Positions 15,269 to 23,927 of a stretch of 64,000 bases of DNA are shown one piece after another. The notes under the pieces are model-generated. The model did not search any database. It saw nothing but the letters and a program-made list of their open reading frames with translations, and was not told the DNA's origin. The position numbers and the translations under genes are program-made. The DNA comes from Acidimicrobiales bacterium mtb01 (lineage in GTDB: Bacteria; Actinomycetota; Acidimicrobiia; Acidimicrobiales; Ilumatobacteraceae), in contig NBNI01000007.1 in the NCBI GenBank assembly GCA_004379135.1, positions 1 to 64,000 of the forward strand, written 5' to 3'. Within the stretch, counting starts at the first letter, position 1, and each line of letters opens with the position of its first letter.

Positions 15269-16033
15269 TTATGCGTTGGTGACGCCGAGCCCCAGCCCGC
15301 CGTCGACGGTCATGACGGCGCCGGTCGTCCATTCGGCCCGGGCCAGATATTCGATCGCCTCGGCGATCTCGTCGGCGGTGCCGATTCGGCCCAGCGCGTG
15401 AGCCGAGGCCAGGCCTTGGAGCCGCTCGAACGCGGTGGCGTCGTCGAACAGGCCGGCGCGTTGGTTGATCTCGGTGAACACGCCACCGGGTCGCACGCAC
15501 GACACGCGCACACCCTTGGACCCGAGTTCGGCGGCCAGCACTCCCGTCAGCGTCTCGACGGCCCCCTTCGTGGCGGCGTACGGCGACGCACCCGGAAACG
15601 CCCGTTGCGAGTGGACCGATCCGATGAAGATCACCGCGCCCTGGCTCGCTTCGAGATGGGGGAGCGCCGACTGTGTGAGCATCATCCCGGCGATCACGTT
15701 CGAGTGGAACACGTCGATGAGGCTCTGCTCGTCGAGCGTTCCGAGTGGGCCGCGGTACATGTTGCCCGCGTTGTTCACCAACACGTCGAGGCGCCCGTTC
15801 CCGTGCGCGACGGCGGCGTCGATCATCGCGGTGCGATCGGCGGCCACCGTCACGTCGCCCACGACGGTTGCGCACCGCTCGCCGATCGACTCGGCGACAT
15901 CGCGCACCTTGTCGGCGCGACGACCCGAGATGGTCACCCGGGCGCCGCGGTCGGCGAAGTGCTTGGCGGCGCCGGCACCCAAGCCGGACCCGCCGCCGGT
16001 GATCAACACCGACATTCCGTCGATCGGTCTCAT
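15269..16033 (-). CDS. short-chain dehydrogenase/reductase (SDR)
   Basis: A 254-residue SDR starting at ATG 16033 (MRPIDGMSVLITGGGSGLG) with AGGAG seven bases upstream. Motifs are TGGGSGLG, NNAGNMYRG, the catalytic Ser in FIGSVHSQ, YAATK and AVMTVDGGLG. Its start codon overlaps the stop of the ThuA-like gene (ATGA), so the two are translationally coupled. Ten bases separate it from the P450 downstream. It uses a normal Shine-Dalgarno site, unlike the leaderless genes around it, as expected for an internal operon gene. Confidence 0.9.
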   Translation of the reverse strand: MRPIDGMSVLITGGGSGLGAGAAKHFADRGARVTISGRRADKVRDVAESIGERCATVVGDVTVAADRTAMIDAAVAHGNGRLDVLVNNAGNMYRGPLGTLDEQSLIDVFHSNVIAGMMLTQSALPHLEASQGAVIFIGSVHSQRAFPGASPYAATKGAVETLTGVLAAELGSKGVRVSCVRPGGVFTEINQRAGLFDDATAFERLQGLASAHALGRIGTADEIAEAIEYLARAEWTTGAVMTVDGGLGLGVTNA

Positions 16034-16788
16034 GAACGGACTCCTGTCTCGGTCGGAACTCGCGCGGCCCAGCGAACCGATTGATCGATCAGTCGTGCCA
16101 CGTCGGGGTGGCGCAACGACTCCACGTCGTGGCCGAAGCACACGTAGGCCACGCGACCCTCACCGAATCGATGGGCCCAGACCACGGGTTGGTCGTCGTC
16201 ATCGGGTGTGCGGCGGGCGGTCGCCAGCACGTCGACGTCCCGCAGGGAGAGGTCTCCGTAGACCTCGTCGTGAAGAGTGATGGTGCTCGACACGCCGCGG
16301 GTGATGGCGTGGGAGCCGTCGATGATCGTGGCCGACACCGGCCCGCGCGGCGGATGGGACGACACGTCCCACACCCAACCGCCACCCATCACGTCGGCCC
16401 ACTCGGGCCAGTCGTCGAAGCAGATCGGAGCGGTGTGATTGCCCACCAGTCCGCCGCCGCGACGCACGAATTCGGTGATCGCGGTTCGGGTTCGATCGGC
16501 GGTCGTGTACGCCCATTCGTCGCGCCACTGCGCGTAGCGGTCGGCCAGCATGCGCCACCGCAGGGCGTTCACCACCAGGACGTCGACGCGCGGATCATCG
16601 AGTAAGGCGACCACGTCGTCGGGGTGGTCGACCAGTGCGACATCACGTCCGGTTCGCTCGACGATCGCGGCCAGGGCCGGGCCGGTCTCTACGAACGCGT
16701 GCGCGTAGTCGGGGCCACCGGTGAGAACGACCGCGCGTTTCTTCTCGTTCGGCGGCGTGCCGGTCGTCGTGCCCGTCGTCGTGTTCAT
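16030..16788 (-). CDS. ThuA-like domain protein
   Basis: The 252-residue protein starts at ATG 16788; the open frame extends upstream but overlaps the preceding SDR. It has the glutamine-amidotransferase-like ThuA fold: VVLTGGPDYAHAF at the start, VDVLVVNAL, EFVRRGGGLVGNHTA, WADVMGGGWVWD, SHAITRGV, HDEVYGDLS, PVVWAHRFGEGRVAYVCFGHD. ThuA-like proteins are linked to sugar (trehalose and other) utilisation, but their chemistry is mostly undetermined. The neighbours are SDRs and a P450. A run of Thr-Gly near the N-terminus (MNTTTGTTTGT) looks unstructured. Confidence 0.85.
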   Translation of the reverse strand: MNTTTGTTTGTPPNEKKRAVVLTGGPDYAHAFVETGPALAAIVERTGRDVALVDHPDDVVALLDDPRVDVLVVNALRWRMLADRYAQWRDEWAYTTADRTRTAITEFVRRGGGLVGNHTAPICFDDWPEWADVMGGGWVWDVSSHPPRGPVSATIIDGSHAITRGVSSTITLHDEVYGDLSLRDVDVLATARRTPDDDDQPVVWAHRFGEGRVAYVCFGHDVESLRHPDVARLIDQSVRWAARVPTETGVRS

Positions 16789-16796
16789 GCGCGTCG

Positions 16797-17588
16797 TCAC
16801 GAACGGGGCTGGTGGCCAACCGAGTCGACGCTGGCCGGACGCGGGAGGTGCGCGATCACCGAGCCCGTGACGCCGCCGTCGACGACGATGTTCTGGCCGT
16901 GGATGTACGACGCGTCGTCGGAGGCGAGGAAGAGGACCACCGATGCGATGTCGTCGGAGGTGCCGAGGCGACCGAGCGGCACTTTCGATTCGCGCGCCTG
17001 ACGAGTGGCTGGGTCGGCGTAGATGGGCTCCGACATGCCGGCGTCGATGAGGCCCGGAGCGACCGCGTTCACTCGGATGCCGATAGCACCCCACTCGATC
17101 GCCATCTGCGAGGTGAGCAAGGCCACCGCGGCCTTCGTCGAACCGTAGGCGCCGGCGTTGGGACCGGCCGCCACGCCGTTCATCGACGTGATGTTGACGA
17201 TCGCGCCCGACCGACCCGAACTCCGCCACGTCGACGCGGCCGCACGGGACATCAGGAAGGTGCCCACGAGATTCACGTCGACGACGGCGCGGAAGGCATC
17301 GGAGGCGAGATCGAGCAACGGGCCGAAGCGGACGATGCCGGCATTGTTCACCAGCACGTCGATCGGGCCGTGAGTCGAGATCACGGTCGATGCGAACGAT
17401 TCGTCGCTGATCGATCCGGACACTCTCGTGATGTCGGGACGTTGTGCGAGAGCAGAACCTTCGAACGAGACGTCGACCGCGATCACGCGGTAACCGGCCT
17501 CGGTTGCCCGCTCGGCGATGCGCTGACCGAGTCCGCGGGCCGCCCCGGTCACCAGGAGCGACTTGGGTCCAGAAGCGTTCGCGGCCAT
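16797..17588 (-). CDS. short-chain dehydrogenase/reductase (SDR)
   Basis: A 263-residue classical SDR with TGAARGLG, an acidic second strand (VIAVDVSFEG, NAD-type), NNAGIVRFG, catalytic Ser in NITSMNGV, YGSTK and GQNIVVDGGV. It is the first gene of the row running to the P450 at 14068. ATG 17588 lies 7 nt after a minus-strand TAGTTT (17596-17601), so the transcript is probably leaderless. A P450 gene starts 53 bp away on the other strand. Confidence 0.9.
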   Translation of the reverse strand: MAANASGPKSLLVTGAARGLGQRIAERATEAGYRVIAVDVSFEGSALAQRPDITRVSGSISDESFASTVISTHGPIDVLVNNAGIVRFGPLLDLASDAFRAVVDVNLVGTFLMSRAAASTWRSSGRSGAIVNITSMNGVAAGPNAGAYGSTKAAVALLTSQMAIEWGAIGIRVNAVAPGLIDAGMSEPIYADPATRQARESKVPLGRLGTSDDIASVVLFLASDDASYIHGQNIVVDGGVTGSVIAHLPRPASVDSVGHQPRS

Positions 17589-17595
17589 CGATGAG

Positions 17596-17630
17596 AAACT
17601 ATCCGGTTGAGCGCGCCGTCGGCCTAGGGT
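17596..17630. promoter_or_regulatory. divergent promoters of SDR and P450
   Basis: Minus-strand TAGTTT at 17596-17601 serves the SDR. Plus-strand TAGGGT at 17625-17630 lies 11 nt before ATG 17642 and would give a leader of only a few bases. The two units are therefore controlled from one 53-bp gap. Confidence 0.4.
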
Positions 17631-17641
17631 GATCTCGCGCG

Positions 17642-18862
17642 ATGAACACGATTGCTCTGTCCACGTACGCCGACGCCCGCGAGGCGTATCGCCACAAGGC
17701 TCTGCAGCAGGCCTTGTACGACGAGGGGCAGCGGTTGATGTCGGGAGTCATCGTCAATCTGCACGGACAGGCGCACCTCGACCGGCGACGCCTCGAGAAC
17801 CGGCTGTTCCGTCGGGACGTCTTCGCGTGGTTCGAGGCGGAGCGAATCCCCGAAATCATCGGCTCGGTTCTCGACCGGACGATCGCGGCCGGCCGGGCCG
17901 ATCTGCTTCCGCTCGCTCGGCGCACGATGATGACCCTGTCGATCGCGGTGGCCGGAGTCGACCGGGTCGTCGGTGACGACGACGAACTCGACGAGATCTA
18001 CGCCTTGATGGATCGTCTGGCTCGTGCGTCGACCGTGGCCCATGCGCTCGGCGACAAGGCCGCGATCGTCGAGGACGGTGATCGCGCCCTCGACGAGTTC
18101 CGTGATCGCTTCTACCTGGCATCGCTCGAGCGGCGACGTCGGCTCATCGCATCGTTCGACGACGGCGCGATCGGCGAGGACGAATTGCCGCGCGACGTAC
18201 TCACCACGCTGCTTCGCAACCAGGATCGCCTCGAACTGCCCGCCGATATCGTGCTGCGCGAGATCGCCTACTTCCCGTGGGTCGGTTCGCATTCGACCTC
18301 GAACCAGCTCGTTCACGCCATGCATCACGTGTTCGAATGGATCGAGGCGCGACCGAACGACCGCGAACGGCTATTGACCGATCGGATCCTCTTGCAGAGA
18401 TTCGTCCACGAGTCGTTGCGACTGCATCCGGCCAGCCCGGTCTCGTTGCGCCACGCCCTCGAGGACATCGCGTTGAAGTCGGGGGTCGCGATCCCGCGTG
18501 GTTCCCTGGTCGCGATCGAACTCGAGAAGGCGAATCGCGATGCTCTCGTGTGGGGCGATCGGGCCGACGAATTCGATCCGTTCCGTCCGCTCGCCGACGG
18601 TGTGATGCCGTGGGGACTCACGTTCGGACATGGTCTTCACGCCTGTCTCGGCCAGGAACTCGCCGGCGGGCTCGAGTGCCCGGCCCACGTGGCCGTGGGT
18701 GACGGCGCCGACCCCGGTGATCACCTCTTCGGTTCGATCGCCGTGATGGCCCACGCCATCCTGGTGGCCGGGGCCCGCCGCGATCCGGCCGACCCACCGC
18801 ATCGCGACGAGTCGACCACGCGGCAGGTGTGGGGCCGTTACCCGGTGATCTTTCAGCACTGA
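17642..18862 (+). CDS. cytochrome P450, paralogue of the one at 14068
   Basis: A 406-residue P450. The haem loop is FGHGLHACLGQ and the ExxR motif is ESLR. The I-helix reads VGSHSTS, so it also has His at the conserved acid position, and the following Thr is replaced by Ser. Start and end closely follow the other P450 (YRHKALQQALYDEGQ versus YRQKDLRQALYDAGE; ESTTRQVWGRYPVIF versus ESTTRPYFGKYPVLF). The active-site change could mean altered oxygen activation. It is followed by the TrmB-type regulator gene on the same strand. Substrate unknown. Confidence 0.92.
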   Translation: MNTIALSTYADAREAYRHKALQQALYDEGQRLMSGVIVNLHGQAHLDRRRLENRLFRRDVFAWFEAERIPEIIGSVLDRTIAAGRADLLPLARRTMMTLSIAVAGVDRVVGDDDELDEIYALMDRLARASTVAHALGDKAAIVEDGDRALDEFRDRFYLASLERRRRLIASFDDGAIGEDELPRDVLTTLLRNQDRLELPADIVLREIAYFPWVGSHSTSNQLVHAMHHVFEWIEARPNDRERLLTDRILLQRFVHESLRLHPASPVSLRHALEDIALKSGVAIPRGSLVAIELEKANRDALVWGDRADEFDPFRPLADGVMPWGLTFGHGLHACLGQELAGGLECPAHVAVGDGADPGDHLFGSIAVMAHAILVAGARRDPADPPHRDESTTRQVWGRYPVIFQH

Positions 18863-18901
18863 AAGACCGCGAGGTCTCTGGTCAAGACGAGGCGCGCCGT
18901 C

Positions 18902-18907
18902 TAGTTT
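18902..18907 (+). promoter_or_regulatory. -10 box of the TrmB-type regulator gene
   Basis: TAGTTT is followed by 6 nt and GTG 18914, giving the regulator its own leaderless transcript in addition to any read-through from the P450. Confidence 0.45.
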
Positions 18908-18913
18908 CGTCGT

Positions 18914-19792
18914 GTGCACACGCAGCGGGCAGTCGAGTTGCTCCAACAGGCCGGCATGACGGGTTACGAGGCCAAGGCCTACGTCGCGCTGCTCGGTGCG
19001 ACGTCGCCGATGAACGGCTACGAAGTCGCGAAGAAGAGCGGTGTGCCCCGCAGCACGGTGTACGAAACACTCGCCAAATTGGTGGCGCGCGGGGCCGCTT
19101 CCACGATCGCGAACGACGACGGAACATCTCGGTACGTGGCGCTCGAATCGAATCGCTTCGTGGACGGTATGCGTCGTGACATGTCGGCCACTCTCGATGG
19201 TCTCGACGCGGTGCTGGCCGAGTTGAGCGGCGAGCAGGACACCACCCTCGTCGTCCATGTCAACGGGCGAGCCCAGGTGCGCGACCGCTTCATCGACGTC
19301 ATCAACAAGTCGCGTGAGCGGTGCTGGCTCTCGGTCTGGCCGCGCGGCGCCGAAGAACTTCGAGCCACGGCGACCGCGGCGATCGAACGCGGGGTCGAGG
19401 TCACCTCGGTCGTCTTCGGCAACGACGTCGACTTTCCGGGCCAGGTGATCGAACACGAGTACTCCGATCCGAAGACCGTGCTCGAGGTGATGGGCTGCCT
19501 CTTCTACGTGGCGGTGGCCGACCAGAGCGAAGCCATCATCGGAATCCGCGAGAACAACACGACGTGGGGAGTCTGGAGCGACGACCTGGCCATCGTTTCC
19601 CTGGCCCTGCAGTACGTGCATCACGACATTTCCATGCAATTGATGGGAAAACGCCTGGCCGAACTTGGAGAGTCGGATTTCATGAAGTCGCACACGGGCT
19701 TCTCCGACATGCAGTCGACCGCAATGCTCGGCCGGTCGCTGCGCAATCTGGCCGAGCGCACGGCGTCGACGTCGCGGGGTGCGACGACCTGA
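18914..19792 (+). CDS. TrmB-family transcriptional regulator
   Basis: The 292-residue protein begins with a winged helix (about 1-75: [35 protein letters not shown]) typical of TrmB regulators. The C-terminal effector domain (about 105-260) has the PLD-like TrmB form ([40 protein letters not shown]). Known TrmB proteins sense sugars and control sugar ABC importers. A sugar-type ABC importer and Mo-hydroxylase operon lies on the other strand immediately downstream (3-bp gap), so this gene probably regulates it. That link is an inference. Confidence 0.85.
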   Translation: MHTQRAVELLQQAGMTGYEAKAYVALLGATSPMNGYEVAKKSGVPRSTVYETLAKLVARGAASTIANDDGTSRYVALESNRFVDGMRRDMSATLDGLDAVLAELSGEQDTTLVVHVNGRAQVRDRFIDVINKSRERCWLSVWPRGAEELRATATAAIERGVEVTSVVFGNDVDFPGQVIEHEYSDPKTVLEVMGCLFYVAVADQSEAIIGIRENNTTWGVWSDDLAIVSLALQYVHHDISMQLMGKRLAELGESDFMKSHTGFSDMQSTAMLGRSLRNLAERTASTSRGATT

Positions 19793-19795
19793 TCG

Positions 19796-20284
19796 TCAGG
19801 GCGCCGGGTGCTCGACGGCCCAGCGCACCGATTCGACGATCATCTGGTAGCCGGTGCAGCGGCACAGGTTGCCTTCGAGCCCGCTGCGGATCTGCTCCTC
19901 GCTCGGGTCGGGGATCTCGTTCAGCAGGCTGGTGGCGGCCATGACCATGCCAGGTGTGCAGTAACCGCACTGCAGACCGTGGCATTGACGGAATCCCTCC
20001 TGCACGGCCGACATCCCGTTGTAGGGACCCGACAGACCCTCGATGGTCGTGATCGAGCAGCCGTCGGCCTGGACCGCGAGCACCGTGCAACTCTTGGCCG
20101 ACTCGCCGTCGATCATGATGGAGCAGGCGCCGCAGTTGGACGTGTCGCAGCCCACGTGGGTGCCGGTGAGGCGAGCATGTTCGCGGATGAAGTGCACCAA
20201 CAGGGTGCGGGCGTCGATGGTGCGCGTGATCGACTGGCCGTTGATGGTCATCGACACCGTCACGTTGCGAGTGATCGTGCTCAC
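19796..20284 (-). CDS. molybdenum hydroxylase small subunit, two [2Fe-2S] clusters (CoxS-like)
   Basis: A 162-residue subunit of the xanthine dehydrogenase/CO dehydrogenase family, carrying electrons from the Mo centre. The plant-type cluster cysteines are in [21 protein letters not shown]-type spacing (residues around 45-67), and the second cluster uses CGYCTPGM and CRCTGY. GTG 20284 overlaps the stop of the large-subunit gene (GTGA) and has GGAGG upstream. It is the last gene of the operon. The FAD-binding medium subunit usual in this family is not encoded nearby. Confidence 0.93.
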   Translation of the reverse strand: MSTITRNVTVSMTINGQSITRTIDARTLLVHFIREHARLTGTHVGCDTSNCGACSIMIDGESAKSCTVLAVQADGCSITTIEGLSGPYNGMSAVQEGFRQCHGLQCGYCTPGMVMAATSLLNEIPDPSEEQIRSGLEGNLCRCTGYQMIVESVRWAVEHPAP

Positions 20285-22602
20285 GAGTTTCCTCCGCTCT
20301 TCATGGCCTTCCAGATCTTCTCCGGCGTGGCCGGCATGTCGATGTGATCGACGCCGAACTCGGAGAGCGCGTCGACGATCGCGTTGATGACCGCGGGCGG
20401 CGCACCCACCGAACCGGATTCGCCGATGCCCTTGGCCCCCAACGGATTGTTGGGGCACAGCGTCGTGGTTCGTCCGACCTTGTAGTCGGGGAGATCGGCC
20501 GCCGACGGCACGAGATAATCGAGGAGGTTCGCGGTCACTGGCTGTCCGGTGGATGAGTCGTAGCTGACGCCCTCGTAGAGCGCCTGGGCGATGCCCTGGG
20601 CGACTCCGCCGTGCACCTGGCCTTCGGCCAGAAGCGGGTTGATGACCGTGCCGCAGTCGTCGACGAGGACCATGTCGCGAATCGTCACGTCACCGGTCTC
20701 GCGATCGATCTCCACCACGCACGCGTACGCACCCGACGGGTACGAGAAGTTGGGCGACTCCTGGAAGAGGCGCTCCTCGAGCGAACCCGCTTGGAGTTCG
20801 GGTGGGATGCGCAGCGGCTGGAACGAGGCCCACGCGACGTCGCCCCAACTGACCTTCTTGCCGGGCGATCCCTTCACGTTGAACGCGTCGTCCACCACCT
20901 CGAGGTCTTCCTCGGCGGCCTCGAGCAGGTGCGCCGCGATGCGCTTGGCTCGTGTGAGCACACGACTGGATGCGACCTTGACGGCCGAACCCGCGGTGGG
21001 CGCGCCTCGCGATCCCATGGTGCCGATGCCCTGCAGGACCGCGGCCGTATCGCCGGTGATCACCTTGATGCGATCGAACGAGATGCCTAGTTCGTCGGAC
21101 GCGATCTGCGAGAGCATCGTCTCGTGGCCCTGACCATGAGGCGACGAACCCGAGTACACGATGGCCGAACCGTCGGGTTGGATGCGCACCTGCGCCGACT
21201 CCCACGACGCCAGGTGGCCGAACCCTTCGAGTGATCCGTTGGGTCCGAAGCCGGCGATCTCGAGCCAGCACGACAATCCGATGCCGAGGAGCGGCTTGCT
21301 CGGATCGTTGCGACGCGCCTTCTGCTCGGCGCGCACCGCGTCGTAGTCGACGATGCGCAGGCATTCTGCGAGCGCAGCCGGGAAGTCGGCCGAGTCGTAC
21401 ACGACGGCTTCGTTATGGGTTTCGTAGGGGAACGCCGACGGCGGGATGAAGTTGCGCTGACGCACCACCGCGGGATCGAGTCCGGTCTGTCGGGCCACCT
21501 GATCGACGATGCGCTCGATCGAGTACGCGGCTTCAGGGCGGCCGGCTCCGCGGTAGGCGGCCACCGGCGTGGTGTTGGTGACCACCGTGCGGAACGACGT
21601 GGACACCTTCGGGATGCGGTACGCGCCAGCGGCCATCCAGGTGGTGAGAACCGCCAGGCCGAGTCCGGTGGGATCGCCGTAGGCGCCGAGGTTCTGCGAC
21701 ACGATGAGCCGCAGGGCCTTGATGGTCCCGTCCTTCTCGTAGCCGACCTCGATGTCGTGCACCTGGTCGCGGCCGTGCGCCATCTGCATCATCGCCTCGG
21801 TGCGCGTCTGGGCGAACTTCACCGGACGGCGCAGCAACTTGGAGATCACGGGTGCGATGAACAGCTCGGGGTACCACACGATCTTCGAGCCGAAACCGCC
21901 GCCAACGTCGGGTGCCACCACGCGGCAGTTCATCTGCGGAATGTCGAGCCAGGTGGCCAGGTAGTTGCGCAGGTGATGCGGCGCCTGGAACGTGGCCCAC
22001 ACGGTGAGACCATCGGGTTTCCAGTCGGCCAGAACGGCCATCGGCTCGATCGGAACGGCGGCACACCGCTGATTGACGATGTGCAGCGACGCGCGGCCGT
22101 GGCACTTGGCCAGTTCCTTCTCGAGGTCGTCCATGGTGGGGACGATCGTGATGACGTTCGAGCCGTGACGCGGGAAGAGCGGTACCGAATCGCCGGCCGT
22201 TGCGTCCTCGATGGTCGTCATCACCTTGAGGGGTGAGTACGACACGGTCACGGCGGCCACCGCATCGGCCGCGATGTAGCGATCCTCGGCGACGACGACA
22301 GCAACGGGTTCGCCGACGAAGCGCACGGTGTTGCGCGCCAGAGCCGGTCGTTCGAGAGTCGGAAGACCACCGGGAAGATCGGGGTAGTCGGTGAAGTCGG
22401 CCGCGGTGTACACGGCGAGCACACCAGGAATGGCGAGCGCCGCGCGAACGTCGATGGCGTCGATCGTGGCGTGGGCCTCGGCCGACGTGACGAAACTCGC
22501 GAACGCGCATTGGGCGGGCGACAAGTCGTCGACGTACGTGCCGGTTCCCGAGAGCAGGCGCGGGTCCTCCTTGCGCAGAACCTTGGCTCCGACGAGGCTC
22601 AT
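20281..22602 (-). CDS. molybdenum hydroxylase large subunit (CoxL/XdhB-like, form II type)
   Basis: The 773-residue catalytic subunit binds the molybdopterin cofactor and hydroxylates an unknown substrate. It has VGGGFGSK, the active-site loop [10 protein letters not shown], which matches the form II group and not the CO-oxidising form I (AYxCSFR), [12 protein letters not shown], and the C-terminal catalytic Glu in [17 protein letters not shown]. The start is placed at ATG 22602, eight bases after AAAGGA; an ATG three codons earlier overlaps that ribosome site. It lies 52 bp downstream of the ABC permease and is coupled to the small subunit. Confidence 0.93.
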   Translation of the reverse strand: MSLVGAKVLRKEDPRLLSGTGTYVDDLSPAQCAFASFVTSAEAHATIDAIDVRAALAIPGVLAVYTAADFTDYPDLPGGLPTLERPALARNTVRFVGEPVAVVVAEDRYIAADAVAAVTVSYSPLKVMTTIEDATAGDSVPLFPRHGSNVITIVPTMDDLEKELAKCHGRASLHIVNQRCAAVPIEPMAVLADWKPDGLTVWATFQAPHHLRNYLATWLDIPQMNCRVVAPDVGGGFGSKIVWYPELFIAPVISKLLRRPVKFAQTRTEAMMQMAHGRDQVHDIEVGYEKDGTIKALRLIVSQNLGAYGDPTGLGLAVLTTWMAAGAYRIPKVSTSFRTVVTNTTPVAAYRGAGRPEAAYSIERIVDQVARQTGLDPAVVRQRNFIPPSAFPYETHNEAVVYDSADFPAALAECLRIVDYDAVRAEQKARRNDPSKPLLGIGLSCWLEIAGFGPNGSLEGFGHLASWESAQVRIQPDGSAIVYSGSSPHGQGHETMLSQIASDELGISFDRIKVITGDTAAVLQGIGTMGSRGAPTAGSAVKVASSRVLTRAKRIAAHLLEAAEEDLEVVDDAFNVKGSPGKKVSWGDVAWASFQPLRIPPELQAGSLEERLFQESPNFSYPSGAYACVVEIDRETGDVTIRDMVLVDDCGTVINPLLAEGQVHGGVAQGIAQALYEGVSYDSSTGQPVTANLLDYLVPSAADLPDYKVGRTTTLCPNNPLGAKGIGESGSVGAPPAVINAIVDALSEFGVDHIDMPATPEKIWKAMKSGGNS

Positions 22603-22654
22603 CGGCCACATCCTTTCGTTTCGGGACGAATCGAGTTCATGGGTGTCGTGATCG

Positions 22655-23917
22655 TCATGGCTTCAGGTGATGGCCTTGTTTGTCCTCGGGATCGAACCAC
22701 CACTGCTGGGCGTTCTCCTTCGAAGTTTCCGTTCGAGGCGAACCCCAGCGGAGAAGCCGACCGAGGAAGTACTCGGGCCCGCTCTCCTCGCGGCGCCACC
22801 AACGGCGCTGGCCGCCGTGTACGCGTTTGCGGAACGACGAGAATCCGACGGCGACCACGAGGGCGATTCCGAAGAACAGTGCCTCGATCCAAGTGGAGCC
22901 GACGCCGGCCAACTGCAGGCCCTTGACTCCGGACTGGAGGACGAACACCGAGATGATCGCGCCCCACACGTTGAAGCGGCGCTTGAACTGCGTCGATCCG
23001 AGGAAGGCGGCTGCGAAGGCCGGCAGCAGGTACGGCGCTCCCGATTGGGCCTGGCTCGAGCCGAACTGCGACGCGAGCAGCACGCCGGCCATCGCGGCAA
23101 AGGTGGACGACACGACGAGCGATCCCCAGACGTAGCGGTCGGTCTGCACTCCGGCCAACCGGGCCGCTTCGCGCGCACCGCCGGTGGCGAACAGATAGCG
23201 GCCCACCGCGCTGTGCTCGAACACGAACCACAGCAGCACGGCGAGTACGAGTCCGAAGAGCACGGTCTTGTTGAGGCCCCATGCGAATTCGTTGGAGAGA
23301 TTCTTGAACGAGTCGGGGAAGCCGAGGATCGAGCGGTTGTTCGAACGCCACACGGCGTAGGCGGTGAGGATCGAACTCATGCCGAGCGTGGCGATGAACG
23401 AGTCGATCTTGATCTTGACCACCAGGAAGCCGTTGATGTTGCCGACGATGAAACCCACCAGGAGGGCGACGACGATCGCCACCGGCACCGACCATTGAGC
23501 CTCGACCAGCCCCCACGACACCGTGATGGCCGAGGCCGACACCACGCCGGCGATCGAGAGGTCGAACACTCCGGCCGCCAGCGGAACCAGCAGACCGAGG
23601 GCGACGACGGTGAGGATGGCGTTCTGGTTGAGGACCGAACGGTGAGTGAGCCAGGTGATCCAGGTGTCGGAGATCCAGGTGGAGAAGACCACCCACACCA
23701 GTGCGTAGAGATAGAGGACTCCGATGTTGCGCGGGTGAAAGGTCTTCCACTTGATGGGCGAGCGGCGGGTGTCGAAGCGCGAGTCGATCTTCTTCGTGCG
23801 CTCCACGCGCTCGTTCACCACGCGATGCCGACGGAGAACCTTGTTCTTCTTCAGCACCGGCTTCTTGACGACATCACCGGTCCGGGCGTCGATCTTGGCG
23901 GTCTTGGGCTTGGGCAT
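22655..23917 (-). CDS. sugar-type ABC transporter permease
   Basis: The protein has the BPD_transp_2 fold of ribose/xylose-type importers with about eight to ten spans (VVALGLLVPLAAGVFDLSIAG, GFIVGNINGFLVVKIKIDSFIATLGM, GRYLFATGG, RLAGV, FAAAFLGSTQF). Both ends carry long polar extensions not usual in the family: about 65 basic residues before the first span and about 60 after the last. ATG 23917 has GAGG eight bases upstream; the open frame beyond overlaps the ATPase gene. Ten bases separate it from the ATPase gene. It supplies the membrane channel for the importer. Confidence 0.92.
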   Translation of the reverse strand: MPKPKTAKIDARTGDVVKKPVLKKNKVLRRHRVVNERVERTKKIDSRFDTRRSPIKWKTFHPRNIGVLYLYALVWVVFSTWISDTWITWLTHRSVLNQNAILTVVALGLLVPLAAGVFDLSIAGVVSASAITVSWGLVEAQWSVPVAIVVALLVGFIVGNINGFLVVKIKIDSFIATLGMSSILTAYAVWRSNNRSILGFPDSFKNLSNEFAWGLNKTVLFGLVLAVLLWFVFEHSAVGRYLFATGGAREAARLAGVQTDRYVWGSLVVSSTFAAMAGVLLASQFGSSQAQSGAPYLLPAFAAAFLGSTQFKRRFNVWGAIISVFVLQSGVKGLQLAGVGSTWIEALFFGIALVVAVGFSSFRKRVHGGQRRWWRREESGPEYFLGRLLRWGSPRTETSKENAQQWWFDPEDKQGHHLKP

Positions 23918-23927
23918 CGGATCTACC

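Noticed and set aside
20281-22602. CO dehydrogenase proper
   Set aside because: The active-site loop is AYRGAGR, not the AYxCSFR of CO-oxidising enzymes, and no medium subunit is present.
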